This document shows positions 28,630 through 40,033 of a stretch of DNA of 64,000 nt, in pieces. The position numbers and the translations under genes are program-made. How positions within the stretch are numbered: the stretch's first letter is position 1; each line of letters begins with the position of its first letter. A model generated the notes under the pieces. The model did not search any database and was not told where the DNA came from. It saw only the letters and a program-made list of their open reading frames with translations. This DNA comes from Sandaracinaceae bacterium. Its GTDB lineage: Bacteria > Myxococcota_A > Polyangia > Polyangiales > Houyiibacteriaceae. The stretch lies in NCBI GenBank assembly GCA_020633055.1, contig JACKEJ010000006.1, positions 682,001 to 746,000 on the forward strand. The letters run 5' to 3'.

Positions 28630-30275
28630 GCGCCCTCCTGACGGCCATCATCCGGCCCGAGGAGCGCCGTGAGCGTGGCGGTCGCGAGGCGCTCGCTCCG
28701 CGCGGCGTTCAGCTGTTCCATCTGTTCGAGCAACCCGCGGACGACGATGTCGGCGCCGAACGCGGGGTGCTCCGCCGCGGCTTCGCGTGCGTGCTTCACC
28801 AGCGGGTGCGCGGCGTTCAGCACCAGCGGGGCGCGCAGGAAGGGCAGCAGGGTGAAGGGGTCCTCCGGGCGTCCGGTGTCGTCTGGACGGCCGATCGCGA
28901 TGTGCTCGCCATGGGCGCCGTACACCGTGGCGAGCAAGACCTCGCTGGGGGCGCGGTACGCTCCGTCGAGGGTGGCGCGCACGGAGATCAGCAGCTGCTC
29001 GTCCGCGGACCCTTTCGCGACGCCGATCAGCTCCACCGCCGACAGGGCCCGGAGCCAGGTCTCGTCCAGTTGCACGCCGCCCGCGCGCAGGCGACGTGCA
29101 TAGAGCTCTGGGAGCGCAGCCAGGTCCACCACCGGCTCTCCCCGATCGGCCAGCAGCGCCGTCATGGTGCTGTGCTCCCGCGCTCCGCGTAGCTTGGCGC
29201 CCTTGGCCGCCAGGACGTGCCCCACGTCGCCTCCTCGACGGCTCGCGGGGGCACGCAGCAGGGGGAGCGGGAACCCGAGGGGGTCCAGGTTGGTCTGGGT
29301 CAGCGCCAGCGCCAGGCCGAGGTATCGTTCGCGCGACTCCGTGGCTTCGAGCAGGGCTTCGTGCACCGCCTTGCGTAGCGCGCCGTGGGCCGTGCTGCGG
29401 GCCAGACCCAGCGCGTGGTCGAAGTGCGCGTCGCGGCGCACGTTGTCGCGGCTGAGGGTGTGCTCGAGCGACGCGTCCTGCACCTTCAGCGCGAGCCCCG
29501 GGAAGCCGAGGTCTTCCTCCGTCTCGGCCAGCAGCAGCCCCCGGTTGTAGAACGCCGCGCGTTGCCCTGGGCGTCCATTCAGCCCGACGATCACCTGCGT
29601 GCGCTGGTCGCTGCTGGACGCCGACGCGACGCACAGCGACCCGTCGAGCTGCATCGGGCGGTCCACGCGCTCGATCTCACCCGAGCCGAACGCGCTCTCG
29701 TCCACCCTCAGCTCGATGGGCACCTGGGCGTGCTCACACCAGCGCTTCAGCGAGGCGCGGGAGCGCTGCACGTGCTCCACCACGGCAGCCTCCTTGGCTT
29801 TGTCGCGGATGGGCACCACCAGCGTGATCGTCGTGCCAGGGGTGCCTCCGCCGTGCTCGAACAGCTCGTACGAGTGGTCCGCGTAGAGGTGCAGCGTGTG
29901 GCCTGCGCGCCCGCGCGTGGACTGCACCTTCACGACGGTCGGGCCGATGGCCAGCACCGACACGAAGCCGATGCCGAACTTGCCGATCTTCCCGGCGACG
30001 CCCTCCTTGCCCGAGCGGAACAGGACCAGGAGCTTGTTCTCGAGCACCTCGCGGTCCATCCCCTCGCCTTTGTCGCGCACGGAGATGTTCAGCGCGCCGT
30101 CCGTGTCGAGGCCGATGTCGACGCGGATGTCGGCGCTCCCCGCGTCGATGGCGTTCTGCACCAGCTCCCGGAAGAAGGCGTACGGGTCGGCGAACTGACG
30201 GACCAGGTCGCCGACGATGCCAGCGTCGCCCTCGGGCGCGGCGCGCTCTTCGATGTCGCGTTTGCGGTACGGCAC
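28626..30275 (-). CDS. Hsp90-like (GHKL) ATPase
   Basis: A 549-aa soluble ATPase with an intact Bergerat fold: N-box RELVQNAIDAG (Glu37, Asn41, Asp44), G1 box DKGEGM (68-73), G2 box GKIGKFGIGF (95-104) and a GTTITL strand. Asn41, Asp68 and the glycines are all present, so ATP binding is expected. Residues about 215-300 contain a strand-helix region like the Hsp90/MutL second domain (RTQVIVGLNGRPGQRAAFYNRGLLL). The remaining 200 residues are unassigned. It is shorter than HtpG (about 620 aa) and lacks the HtpG dimer end, so it is not the standard chaperone. The start is GTG (30275) with a weak ribosome site, 29 bp behind the acyl-CoA synthetase stop. It overlaps the 1902-aa gene. Confidence 0.92.
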   Translation of the reverse strand: MPYRKRDIEERAAPEGDAGIVGDLVRQFADPYAFFRELVQNAIDAGSADIRVDIGLDTDGALNISVRDKGEGMDREVLENKLLVLFRSGKEGVAGKIGKFGIGFVSVLAIGPTVVKVQSTRGRAGHTLHLYADHSYELFEHGGGTPGTTITLVVPIRDKAKEAAVVEHVQRSRASLKRWCEHAQVPIELRVDESAFGSGEIERVDRPMQLDGSLCVASASSSDQRTQVIVGLNGRPGQRAAFYNRGLLLAETEEDLGFPGLALKVQDASLEHTLSRDNVRRDAHFDHALGLARSTAHGALRKAVHEALLEATESRERYLGLALALTQTNLDPLGFPLPLLRAPASRRGGDVGHVLAAKGAKLRGAREHSTMTALLADRGEPVVDLAALPELYARRLRAGGVQLDETWLRALSAVELIGVAKGSADEQLLISVRATLDGAYRAPSEVLLATVYGAHGEHIAIGRPDDTGRPEDPFTLLPFLRAPLVLNAAHPLVKHAREAAAEHPAFGADIVVRGLLEQMEQLNAARSERLATATLTALLGPDDGRQEGA

Positions 30276-30304
30276 CCGGGGAGACTACCCGAACGCGCGC
30301 GCGC

Positions 30305-31972
30305 TCACTCCTCGAAGATGACGCGCTGCTTGCTCTTGTACCAGCCCTCGAGCTTGGTCTCGTAGGTCTCCTCGATGACGTTGCGCTTGATCTTCATCGT
30401 GGGTGTGAGGAAGCCGTTCTCGATCTGCCAGTCGTCCTTCACCACGGCGAAGAACTGCATCTCCTCGAAGTTCTCGATCTGCGAGTTCACGCTGGCCAGC
30501 AGGGCCTCCAGCTCCTTCGTGAGCGCGGCCTTCTGCGCCGGGTCCGACAGCGCGGCCTTCTTCTCCGGCGCCAGCATGATGGTGGCGTAGGCGGCGGGCT
30601 GCCCCGAGCCGCTCACGCAGCTGACCTCGACGTTGGCGTCGGTGTTGATCAGGTTCTCGATGGGCGCGGGGGCGACGTACTTGCCCTTCGACGTCTTGAA
30701 CAGCTCCTTCACGCGGCCCGTGATGCGCAGGCGCTTGAGCTCGTCCTCCTCGCCGCGGTCGCCCGTCTTGAGGAAGCCGTCCTCCGTGAAGGACTCCTTG
30801 GTGACCTCGTCCGCCAGGTAGTAGCCCAGCATGTTCGCCGGGCTCTTCACCAGGATCTCGCCGGCGTCGCTGATGCGCACCTCGCAGCCCGGATCGGGCT
30901 CACCCACGTAGCCGGGGCGCACGCGACCGGGGCGCGCCATGTGCGAGTAACAGAAGTTCTCGCTCATGCCGTAGCCCTCGAGCAGCTCGAGGCCGAGGCT
31001 GCGGTACCAGCCGATGAGGTCTGGCGGGATGGGCGCCGAGCCGCTGATGGCGATGCGCGCGTCCTGCAGGCCGAGGCCCGTGAGGACCTTCTTGCGCACG
31101 ATGTTGTTGAGGATGGGGATCTTCAGCAGGGTGCTCAGCTTCTTGGGCGGCATCTTGGAGAAGACGCCCAGCTGGAACTTGAGCCACAGACGCGGGACGC
31201 TCTGGAACATGGTCGGGCGCGCGCGCTGGATGTCCTGAACGAACGTGTCGAGCGAGTCCGCGAAGAACACCTGGGCGCCCGAGAAGATGCTCAGGCACTC
31301 GATGGCCGCGCGCTCGAACACGTGGGCCAAGGGCAGGTAGCTGATGAGGCGGTCCCGCGTGTTCACGTTGAACATGCGCACGAAGTTTTCGGCGGCGACG
31401 CTCATGGTGCCGAAGCTGTGCATCACGCCCTTGGGCTGCCCCGTCGAGCCGGAGGTGTAGACGATGATGGCGAGGTCGTCCGGTGTGCGCGCGGTGTTGC
31501 CGGCGAGGGGCTCGTGCTCCGTGATGAGCTTGTCCCAGGTGGGGAAGCTGTTTGGCGGGCTGAGGGGGTAGCTCACGCAGGCCATGCCGTCGGGCACGCC
31601 GGGCTTCATCTCGTCCCAACCGTCGAGCTTGCCCACGAAGAGCAGCTTCACGTCCGCGTGCTCGAGGCAGTAGCGCACGGTCTCCGCGGCGAGGGTGGGG
31701 TAGAGGGCCACGGACACGTGCCCAGCCATCCAGATGGCCAGGTCGCTCATGATGAAGTGCGCGCAGTTCTTCGACAGGATCCCGATGCGCGACCCCGCGG
31801 GCAGGTCCAACGACTGGATGTACGACGCCATCCGGCGCGCCTCGTCCATCGTGCGCTTCCACGTGTACTGCTCGATTCGTTCCCCGCCGAAGGGCTGGGT
31901 CATGTACAGCTGCGAGGGGCTGGTCTGCTCCCAGTGGTAGACGAGGTCGAGCAGGATCTTGGATTGACTCAT
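30305..31972 (-). CDS. Long-chain acyl-CoA synthetase (AMP-forming)
   Basis: An ANL-superfamily ligase that activates a fatty acid to its acyl-adenylate and then to acyl-CoA. The 555-aa length fits bacterial FadD15-type enzymes. Motifs: P-loop YTSGSTGQPKG (172-182), A5 motif EGYGMSE, A7 KTGDRG (instead of TGD-hG), and ITGRVKELFKTSKGKYVAP, the C-terminal hinge with the catalytic Lys region. No membrane segment is obvious. The GGAGG ribosome site is at the expected distance from ATG 31972. It is the first gene of a possible minus-strand operon leading into the Hsp90-like pair 29 bp downstream. Confidence 0.94.
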   Translation of the reverse strand: MSQSKILLDLVYHWEQTSPSQLYMTQPFGGERIEQYTWKRTMDEARRMASYIQSLDLPAGSRIGILSKNCAHFIMSDLAIWMAGHVSVALYPTLAAETVRYCLEHADVKLLFVGKLDGWDEMKPGVPDGMACVSYPLSPPNSFPTWDKLITEHEPLAGNTARTPDDLAIIVYTSGSTGQPKGVMHSFGTMSVAAENFVRMFNVNTRDRLISYLPLAHVFERAAIECLSIFSGAQVFFADSLDTFVQDIQRARPTMFQSVPRLWLKFQLGVFSKMPPKKLSTLLKIPILNNIVRKKVLTGLGLQDARIAISGSAPIPPDLIGWYRSLGLELLEGYGMSENFCYSHMARPGRVRPGYVGEPDPGCEVRISDAGEILVKSPANMLGYYLADEVTKESFTEDGFLKTGDRGEEDELKRLRITGRVKELFKTSKGKYVAPAPIENLINTDANVEVSCVSGSGQPAAYATIMLAPEKKAALSDPAQKAALTKELEALLASVNSQIENFEEMQFFAVVKDDWQIENGFLTPTMKIKRNVIEETYETKLEGWYKSKQRVIFEE

Positions 31973-32101
31973 TCGTGGGCCTCCGCCTGGGCTGATCAGG
32001 CGAGGGCATCCTGCCGATCAAACCTCATGTGTGCAAGTGCCCACCCCTTTGGCGCGGAACGCGCGCGTCTGGGGTGGCTCGCTGGCGAGGCGGTTGCGCG
32101 C

Positions 32102-32229
32102 GGGAGGGGAGAGCTCCGGGCACGGGCTCGGTCGCGCAGGCGCTCCCTGCGGTGCCTCCCCCATTGCGGCGCGCCAGGGCGCTTGCAATGGGGCCCCCCC
32201 GACACCCGTGCCCGGAGCTCCCCCCTCCC
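32102..32229. repeat. Long inverted repeat with nested hairpin
   Basis: Arms of 25 bp (32102-32126 and 32205-32229) are complementary at 24 of 25 positions. Inside lies a second perfect 9-bp pair, CCCCATTGC (32159-32167) with 32185-32193. The whole could fold into a two-storey hairpin of 128 nt. Confidence 0.85.
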
Positions 32230-32270
32230 TCGGCGACGTGTCGGTTGGCGCGATTTAGCCCGGCGGATGC

Positions 32271-32366
32271 GCGTGGTCCGCTCGGGGTGGGGGAGGCTCG
32301 GATGGGCGCGGGTGAGTTCGGGGGATCTGCGTGGTCCGTTTGAGGTGGTGGAGGCTCGGATGGGCG
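32271..32366. repeat. Two-copy 38-bp direct repeat, 58-bp period
   Basis: Copies at 32271-32308 and 32329-32366 are identical at 34 of 38 positions and begin GCGTGGTCCG and end GGCTCGGATGGGCG. Confidence 0.85.
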
Positions 32367-32529
32367 TGAGGTTGGCGCGAGGGGTTCGCGGCTCGGCCGC
32401 GCGGGGCGGGTTCGTGCGCGTGGGCGGGCGGGGCGCGCAGGTCTTGCGCGGGGGTGTGCGGAGGGAGGCGCTTCGGCGCTGGAAACGGCGTGGGGTGGCG
32501 GTGGAACAGTGTGTGCTTGGGATCTGGGC

Positions 32530-33342
32530 ATGCGCCCGACCGAGAGCCCAAACGAGAGCGAGGAGATGGAGGCCGCGCCGCGGGTGTGGTTGATGCCGCG
32601 GGAGCATGGTGCCTATGCGCTGGTGTTGGCGCCGCTGCTGACGGCGTTCTGTCGCGGGGAGCCGTCGTGGGCGGGGCTGGGGTTTGCGGTGCTCGCGGTG
32701 GTGGCGTTCTTGGCGCACGAGCCGGCGTTGGTGTTGCTCGGGCACCGTGGGGTGCGGGCGAAGCGGGAGCTGGGGGCTGTCGCTCGGAGGGCGCTCGTGC
32801 GGCGTGGCTTGGTCACGGTCTTGGCGGGGGCGGGGGCGCTGGTGGTCGCGCCGCGCGCTGCGCTGGAGGCGTTCATCGTGCTCGGGGTGCTCGGCGCGCT
32901 GCAGGCGTTCGTCGCGCTGCGCCGGGCCGAGAAGAGCGACGTGGGGACGCTGTTGCTCGCGCTCTCCGCGTCGTTGTCGGGGGTGCCCGTGGCGCTCTCG
33001 AACGGCTGGGCGCCGGAGCACGCCTGGCTCACGGCCGGGGTGTTCGCGGTGACGGGGGCGCTCGCCATGCTGACGGTGCGCGAGCTGATCCCCAAGCGCA
33101 GGCGCGCTGCGGGGGTGCTGGCCTACGTCGGGTTCCTGTCGGTGGCCGTCGCGGTCATCGCGCTCGTGACCCGCGTGCTGCGCGGCGAGGTGGACCCTGC
33201 CTTCGCGTGGGCGCTCGTGCCCACCCTCTCGGTGGCGGTGGGCCTGCTGCTCGTGCGGCCGAGCCCCAGAAGGCTGCGCGTGGTGGGCTGGTCCTTGGCC
33301 GCGGCCAAGGTGGCCACGGTGGTGGTCTTGGTCCTCGTGTGA
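32530..33342 (+). CDS. YwiC-like integral membrane protein
   Basis: A 270-aa membrane protein with about eight hydrophobic helices. The N-terminal motif MPREHGAYALVLAP is the signature of the YwiC-like family, found in Bacillus and many other bacteria. Its function is not established; it has a UbiA-like helical layout without clear DDxxD motifs here. The start at ATG 32530 is preferred to GTG 32509; ATG 32566 is also possible. Monocistronic; its stop lies 48 bp before the convergent TldD-like gene. Confidence 0.85.
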   Translation: MRPTESPNESEEMEAAPRVWLMPREHGAYALVLAPLLTAFCRGEPSWAGLGFAVLAVVAFLAHEPALVLLGHRGVRAKRELGAVARRALVRRGLVTVLAGAGALVVAPRAALEAFIVLGVLGALQAFVALRRAEKSDVGTLLLALSASLSGVPVALSNGWAPEHAWLTAGVFAVTGALAMLTVRELIPKRRRAAGVLAYVGFLSVAVAVIALVTRVLRGEVDPAFAWALVPTLSVAVGLLLVRPSPRRLRVVGWSLAAAKVATVVVLVLV

Positions 33343-33390
33343 CGTCGCGCCTGCCACGCTGCACGAGCCGCTGGCCGTCTACGAAGCCCC

Positions 33391-35082
33391 TCAGGGCCGC
33401 CGATTGATGGGCGGCGGCGGCAGCGCGAACGGGGCGAAGCGCTGACGGTCCTTGGACTGCAGCTCCAGGCTGGACATGAGCGCGCTGGGGCAGACCGTGG
33501 ACACCGGGATCATCCCCGACTCGGCGCCGCAGTAGGCGTTGTCCACCGTCACGTCGTCGCCCAGGGCCACCAGGGCGTCCAGCGCCGAGAGGGGCGTGCC
33601 CACGAAGTCCACGCCGCGGCACAGCGTGCGCTCGCCATCGGGCGTGACGCGCTCGGCGTGCATGATCTCGCCCTTGAACGCCTGGAAGTCGTAGCTGCGT
33701 GTGTCGGTCTCGCCGCCCAGCGTGGCGAGCACGTGGATGCCGTAGGGCAGCTTCCGGCGGCGGATCTCCTCCAGGAACAGCGCGAACATCTCGTCCTCGC
33801 TCTTCGGGTCACGGCTGGACACCATCAGGTTGCCCATGCGTGAGATGGGCCGCTCGTGCCGCGACGCGCGCGCGTGGCCGTTGAGCTCGCGTTGCCCGGG
33901 GATGGGCGTGCGCGTGGTCAGGAAGCCCTGCAGCACCCCGCGCTCCACCAGGTTGGCGCGCTTCGCCCGCACGCCCTCGTCATCGTAGAGGAACGCGCCG
34001 ATCAGGCTGCGGTCGCCGTAGTGCGTGAGCGTGGGGTCGTCCACGATGTCCACGAAGCTGGGCGCGATGGCCTTGTTGCGCAGGTTCGCGAAGGTGGCGC
34101 CCTCGTCCGACGACAGCAGGCGCGAGCCCTCCAGGCGGTGCCCGATGACCTCGTGGAAGAACAGCCCGGCCGGCACCGGCGCGAGCAGCACCGGGCCCGT
34201 GTACGAGGGCAGGTGTGGCGCGGTCGCGATCTGGCGCAGCAGCTTGATGCGCTCGCGCACCAGGGCGAGGATGCCCTTTTCGTCGGGCAGCTCGGCGGCG
34301 TCGCCCGTGACGAAGCTCACCTCCTGCTCCACACGGTAGCCCCCGGGGGCCAGCATCCAGAACGTGGCGTGCAGGTCGTACACGACGCGCTGCTCCGCGA
34401 TGTTCGCGCCCTCGGTGCTGACGAAGCGCTGCTGCCTATGCCACGCGGAGAGCTCGATCTCGGCCACCTGGATGTCTGGCGTGCCGCGCAGAAGGGCCGA
34501 AGCCCGCTTGAGCACGCGGTGCCAGCGCTCCACGTCCAGCTCGGGGTAGCGGGTGAGCTCGCCATGGCGCTCGCCCTCCATGCGGCGGCGCGCGGGGAGC
34601 TTGCGGGCCTCGTCCACGTAGTGGACCTCGTCGCTCTTGCGCGCGTAGTACTGCACCGCGGCCTCGCGGTAGCGCGCCTCGGTCAGGCGCCAGAGGGCCA
34701 CGCGGTACGCGTCCTCGGACACCTCGGTGGGCATCTCGATGTAGCGCACGCTCTCGTCTTCGGGGGCGTTGTCCTCGAGCCCGCCCTGGGCCACCTGGTC
34801 GTAGCGGTAGCTGCCCACGCGCACGTCGCAGAACACGTGCGTGCGCGTGTCCACGCGGTGCTCGGCGATGGCGCCCAGGCGGGCCCGCACGGTCTCGCGG
34901 CGCTCGTTGCGCAGCAGGTACGAAAGGAAGCAGACCTTGGGGTGCCCGGGGCGCGAGAGCAGCTCCTGGCTGCGCTGCAGCTCCTCCTCGAGGTACTGGC
35001 CGACCGTGTTCATCTGACGCGGGGTGTAGAGGCCACAGAAGCGGTCGTAGAGGCCGGGGCTGGGCCGGGGGCGGGTCACCAT
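33391..35082 (-). CDS. TldD/PmbA-family metalloprotease
   Basis: A 563-aa protein of the TldD/PmbA (U62) family, which degrade or mature peptides as TldD-TldE heterodimers in known cases. The zinc motif HEVIGHRLEG (His310, Glu311, His315) is intact, as in catalytically active TldD rather than TldE/PmbA. The C-terminal barrel with RMGNLMV and GGETDTRSYDFQAF is recognisable. The N-terminal 200 residues are longer than E. coli TldD (481 aa) and do not resemble it. No TldE partner is adjacent. The start could be ATG 35082 or ATG 35013. Divergent from ccmF with 126 bp between. Confidence 0.91.
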   Translation of the reverse strand: MVTRPRPSPGLYDRFCGLYTPRQMNTVGQYLEEELQRSQELLSRPGHPKVCFLSYLLRNERRETVRARLGAIAEHRVDTRTHVFCDVRVGSYRYDQVAQGGLEDNAPEDESVRYIEMPTEVSEDAYRVALWRLTEARYREAAVQYYARKSDEVHYVDEARKLPARRRMEGERHGELTRYPELDVERWHRVLKRASALLRGTPDIQVAEIELSAWHRQQRFVSTEGANIAEQRVVYDLHATFWMLAPGGYRVEQEVSFVTGDAAELPDEKGILALVRERIKLLRQIATAPHLPSYTGPVLLAPVPAGLFFHEVIGHRLEGSRLLSSDEGATFANLRNKAIAPSFVDIVDDPTLTHYGDRSLIGAFLYDDEGVRAKRANLVERGVLQGFLTTRTPIPGQRELNGHARASRHERPISRMGNLMVSSRDPKSEDEMFALFLEEIRRRKLPYGIHVLATLGGETDTRSYDFQAFKGEIMHAERVTPDGERTLCRGVDFVGTPLSALDALVALGDDVTVDNAYCGAESGMIPVSTVCPSALMSSLELQSKDRQRFAPFALPPPPINRRP

Positions 35083-35208
35083 AGGCGGCGGACGCTAGCA
35101 GACGAGGCCCCCGCTGTCGCACGGGCGCGGGTGGGCCCTGGCCGGAGGCGGTCCGGGGCATCCGGCAGGAAGCGTCCGGACGGGGTGCGCCCGCCCGGGC
35201 CAGGGGGT

Positions 35209-37841
<2,633 letters not shown>

Positions 37842-37845
<4 letters not shown>

Positions 37846-38582
37846 GCCAAGACATCATCCCCTGGTTCTTCCTGACCCTCGCGGCGGGCGGCCTGCTCAC
37901 GGCGCTCTTCTTCGTGTGGCAGAGCGTGCGCGCGGCGCTGGGCGTGGTGGAGGTCGGTCTCTCGGACGACGCCGACCGCGAGCGCGCGCGCCTGCTGGAG
38001 CGCAAGGCCGCGCTGCTGGACGGCATCGCGGACCTGCGCTTCGAGCACGACGCCGGGAAGATCAACGCCGAGGACTTCGCCGTGGTGGACGCGCAGATGC
38101 GCGCCGAGGCGAAGGAGGTGCTGCGCGCGCTGGACGAGGAGCTCGAGCCCTACCGCGCCGAGGCCGAGCGGCTGATCGAGGCGCACCTCGCTGGCAGCTC
38201 GCTCCCTTCGCTGGCGACGCTGGCCTTGGACGGGCGCTCCGCCGACCGTGCGCGCGAGAGCGATTCCCGGCTGGGTTCGGAAGCCCCCAAGACCGCGCGC
38301 CAACCGCGCGACACGGGGGACTCGGAGGCCCCTGTGTCCAAGCCGAGGCGACGCAGCCGGCCGTCCATGTCGGACAGCGGGTCGCGCGACAACCACCTGC
38401 TGTGCCCCACCTGCATGGCGCCCAACGTGCCCGACGCGGAGTATTGCGTGGAGTGCCGCGCGCGTGTGGCGCCGCTCGCGTGTCGCGCCTGCGAGACGGT
38501 CAACGACGCGGACGCTACGTTCTGCAAGAAGTGCGGCGCCGCGTTGGGTGCAGCGAGCGACTCGTCGAGGAAGTCCGACTGA
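37842..38582 (+). CDS. CcmI-like membrane protein with C-terminal double zinc ribbon
   Basis: A 246-aa protein. One N-terminal membrane helix (about 5-30) is followed by a helical hairpin (LLERKAALLDGIADLRFEHDAGKINAEDF). This resembles the cytoplasmic loop of CcmI-type cytochrome c maturation proteins, including the G-K-x-x-x-x-D/E-F turn. A low-complexity Ser/Arg-rich linker precedes a double zinc ribbon (CPTC-x9-CVEC, then CRAC-x9-CKKC; about 186-236). The ATGA overlap with ccmF indicates translational coupling. The zinc-ribbon tail is not part of standard CcmI and suggests a regulatory or assembly contact. Confidence 0.86.
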
Positions 38583-39946
38583 TGCGTAGTCCACGCCAAC
38601 ACCGTCCGCTGGCCAGGCTGGGCCTGACCCTGTGCGCCTCCCTCATGATGGCCCGCCCAGTGTTGGCCCAGGACGGCGTCGAGACCCCACCGCCGCCGGC
38701 GCCGCGCGGTCCGGCGGACGTGCTCACGGGCCCGGGCTCGAACCCTCACAGCACTCCCGAGGCTGCCGTTGCGGCTCCCGCTGCCGCCCCCAGCCTCGGC
38801 ATGCGTCAGCTTGCGGGCGACGCCATCCCCCTGGCGGCAGCGGGCATCATGCAGGGCGTGCCCGTGGGCTCCATCGAGGTGCACGTGCGCGACTTCCGCA
38901 ACCAGCCGGTGGCTGGCGCGCGCATCCGCCTGGGCATCATGGGTCAGGACCAGGCGCGCTCCTCGCACGACGCGCGCACCGACGCGGAGGGCGTGGCGGT
39001 GTTTCGCGACCTCCCGACCGGCGACGTGCAGGCCTACCGCGTGAACCTCGAGGACGACGGAGCCACGACCAGCACCACGCCCTTTCGCCTGCCGGACGAG
39101 GCGGGCTACCGCGTGGAGATCATGCGGCTGCCCATCACCGACGACCCGCGCTTCCTGTTCGTCTGGCAGTACGACACCAGCGTGGAGTTCACGGCGGGCA
39201 AGCTGCACTTCGTGCAACAGGTGCAGTTGGTGAACGGCGGCGACGCCATCGTGCGTCTGCCCAACGAGGGGCTGCGCTTCCCACTCCCGGAAGGGGTCGT
39301 GGGGTTCCAGTCGCAGGCCATGATGAGCGACCAGCGCATCGAGCCCGACGACGAGGGCTTCCTGCTGCGTGGTTCCGTGCCCCCAGGTGGCCAGACGCTG
39401 CTCTACGGCTACGACCTGCCCATCACTCCGGGCACCATGCGCATCGCCATGGGCGTGCCGCTGCGCGTGCGCACCGTGCAGGTGGTGGCCGAGGAGGCGC
39501 AGGGCATCGGGCTGTCGGTGTCGGGCCTGCCGGAGCCGCGCATCCACGAGGCGCCGGCGCGGCTGCTGGTGACGGGCGCGCAGCGCCACGCCACCGAGGG
39601 GCCCCTGGGCGAGATGGTCATCACGCTGGACAACATCCCGGGGCCCGGCCCGGGCCGCCTGATCGCGGTCACGCTCGCGTTGCTCCTGCTCGTGGTGGGC
39701 GGCGCGCTGCTGACCTCGCCCAAGGACGCCACGCAGCTGCTGCTGGCCGCACGAGAGGCCCAACGCGACGCCCTGTTGGAGCAGCTGACGGCGCTCGAGG
39801 CGCAGCACGCGGCGGGCGACGTGGGGCCGGAGTTCTACGCGCGGGAGCGAGCTTCGCTACGCGACGCCCTGGCCCTGTGGGTCAAGGACGGGGCTTCCGT
39901 GGGGAGCGCCGGTTCGAGCGCCAGCGCAGCGCGTCCTGCCAGCTGA
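38582..39946 (+). CDS. Secreted/membrane protein with carboxypeptidase-regulatory-like domain and CcmI-like tail
   Basis: A 454-aa protein with a signal peptide ending near VLAQ. Residues about 97-160 form a carboxypeptidase-regulatory/CnaB-like beta-sandwich (GSIEVHVRDFRNQPVAGARI, then TDAEGVAVFRDLPTGD). A second beta-rich region extends to about 345. A membrane helix follows (about 358-378), then a helical hairpin EQLTALEAQHAAGDVGPEFYARERASL that echoes the CcmI-like hairpin of the preceding gene. The start overlaps the upstream stop by one base (TGATG), so it belongs to the ccm operon. It may be an operon-specific apocytochrome handling factor; this is inference. Confidence 0.85.
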   Translation: MRSPRQHRPLARLGLTLCASLMMARPVLAQDGVETPPPPAPRGPADVLTGPGSNPHSTPEAAVAAPAAAPSLGMRQLAGDAIPLAAAGIMQGVPVGSIEVHVRDFRNQPVAGARIRLGIMGQDQARSSHDARTDAEGVAVFRDLPTGDVQAYRVNLEDDGATTSTTPFRLPDEAGYRVEIMRLPITDDPRFLFVWQYDTSVEFTAGKLHFVQQVQLVNGGDAIVRLPNEGLRFPLPEGVVGFQSQAMMSDQRIEPDDEGFLLRGSVPPGGQTLLYGYDLPITPGTMRIAMGVPLRVRTVQVVAEEAQGIGLSVSGLPEPRIHEAPARLLVTGAQRHATEGPLGEMVITLDNIPGPGPGRLIAVTLALLLLVVGGALLTSPKDATQLLLAAREAQRDALLEQLTALEAQHAAGDVGPEFYARERASLRDALALWVKDGASVGSAGSSASAARPAS

Positions 39947-40004
39947 GCCCAGCGCCTGGAACCTGCGTCGGACGAGCCAGGGGAGCGCGGGGCACGGCAC
40001 GGGT

Positions 40005-40028
40005 AGGCGCCCCGCGCGGGAGGCGCCT
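40005..40028. terminator. Hairpin between convergent genes
   Basis: AGGCGCC (40005-40011) pairs with GGCGCCT (40022-40028) around a GC-rich loop, downstream of the ccm operon and of the minus-strand lipoprotein gene. No T-tract. Confidence 0.4.
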
Positions 40029-40033
40029 GACCG

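Larger units (their letters stand above)
31973..32529. other. 557-bp non-coding divergent promoter region with repeats
   Basis: Extremely G-rich on the plus strand. Open frames here are shadows with Pro/Arg-rich products and no ribosome sites. It contains a long inverted repeat (32102-32229) and two copies of a 38-bp direct repeat (32271-32366). It must hold the promoters of the acyl-CoA synthetase (minus) and the YwiC-like gene (plus), though I see no clear -35/-10. Confidence 0.7.

Noticed and set aside
33856..35208. Long plus-strand extension upstream of ccmF
   Set aside because: It is antisense to the TldD-like gene; the CcmF N-terminus begins at ATG 35209.
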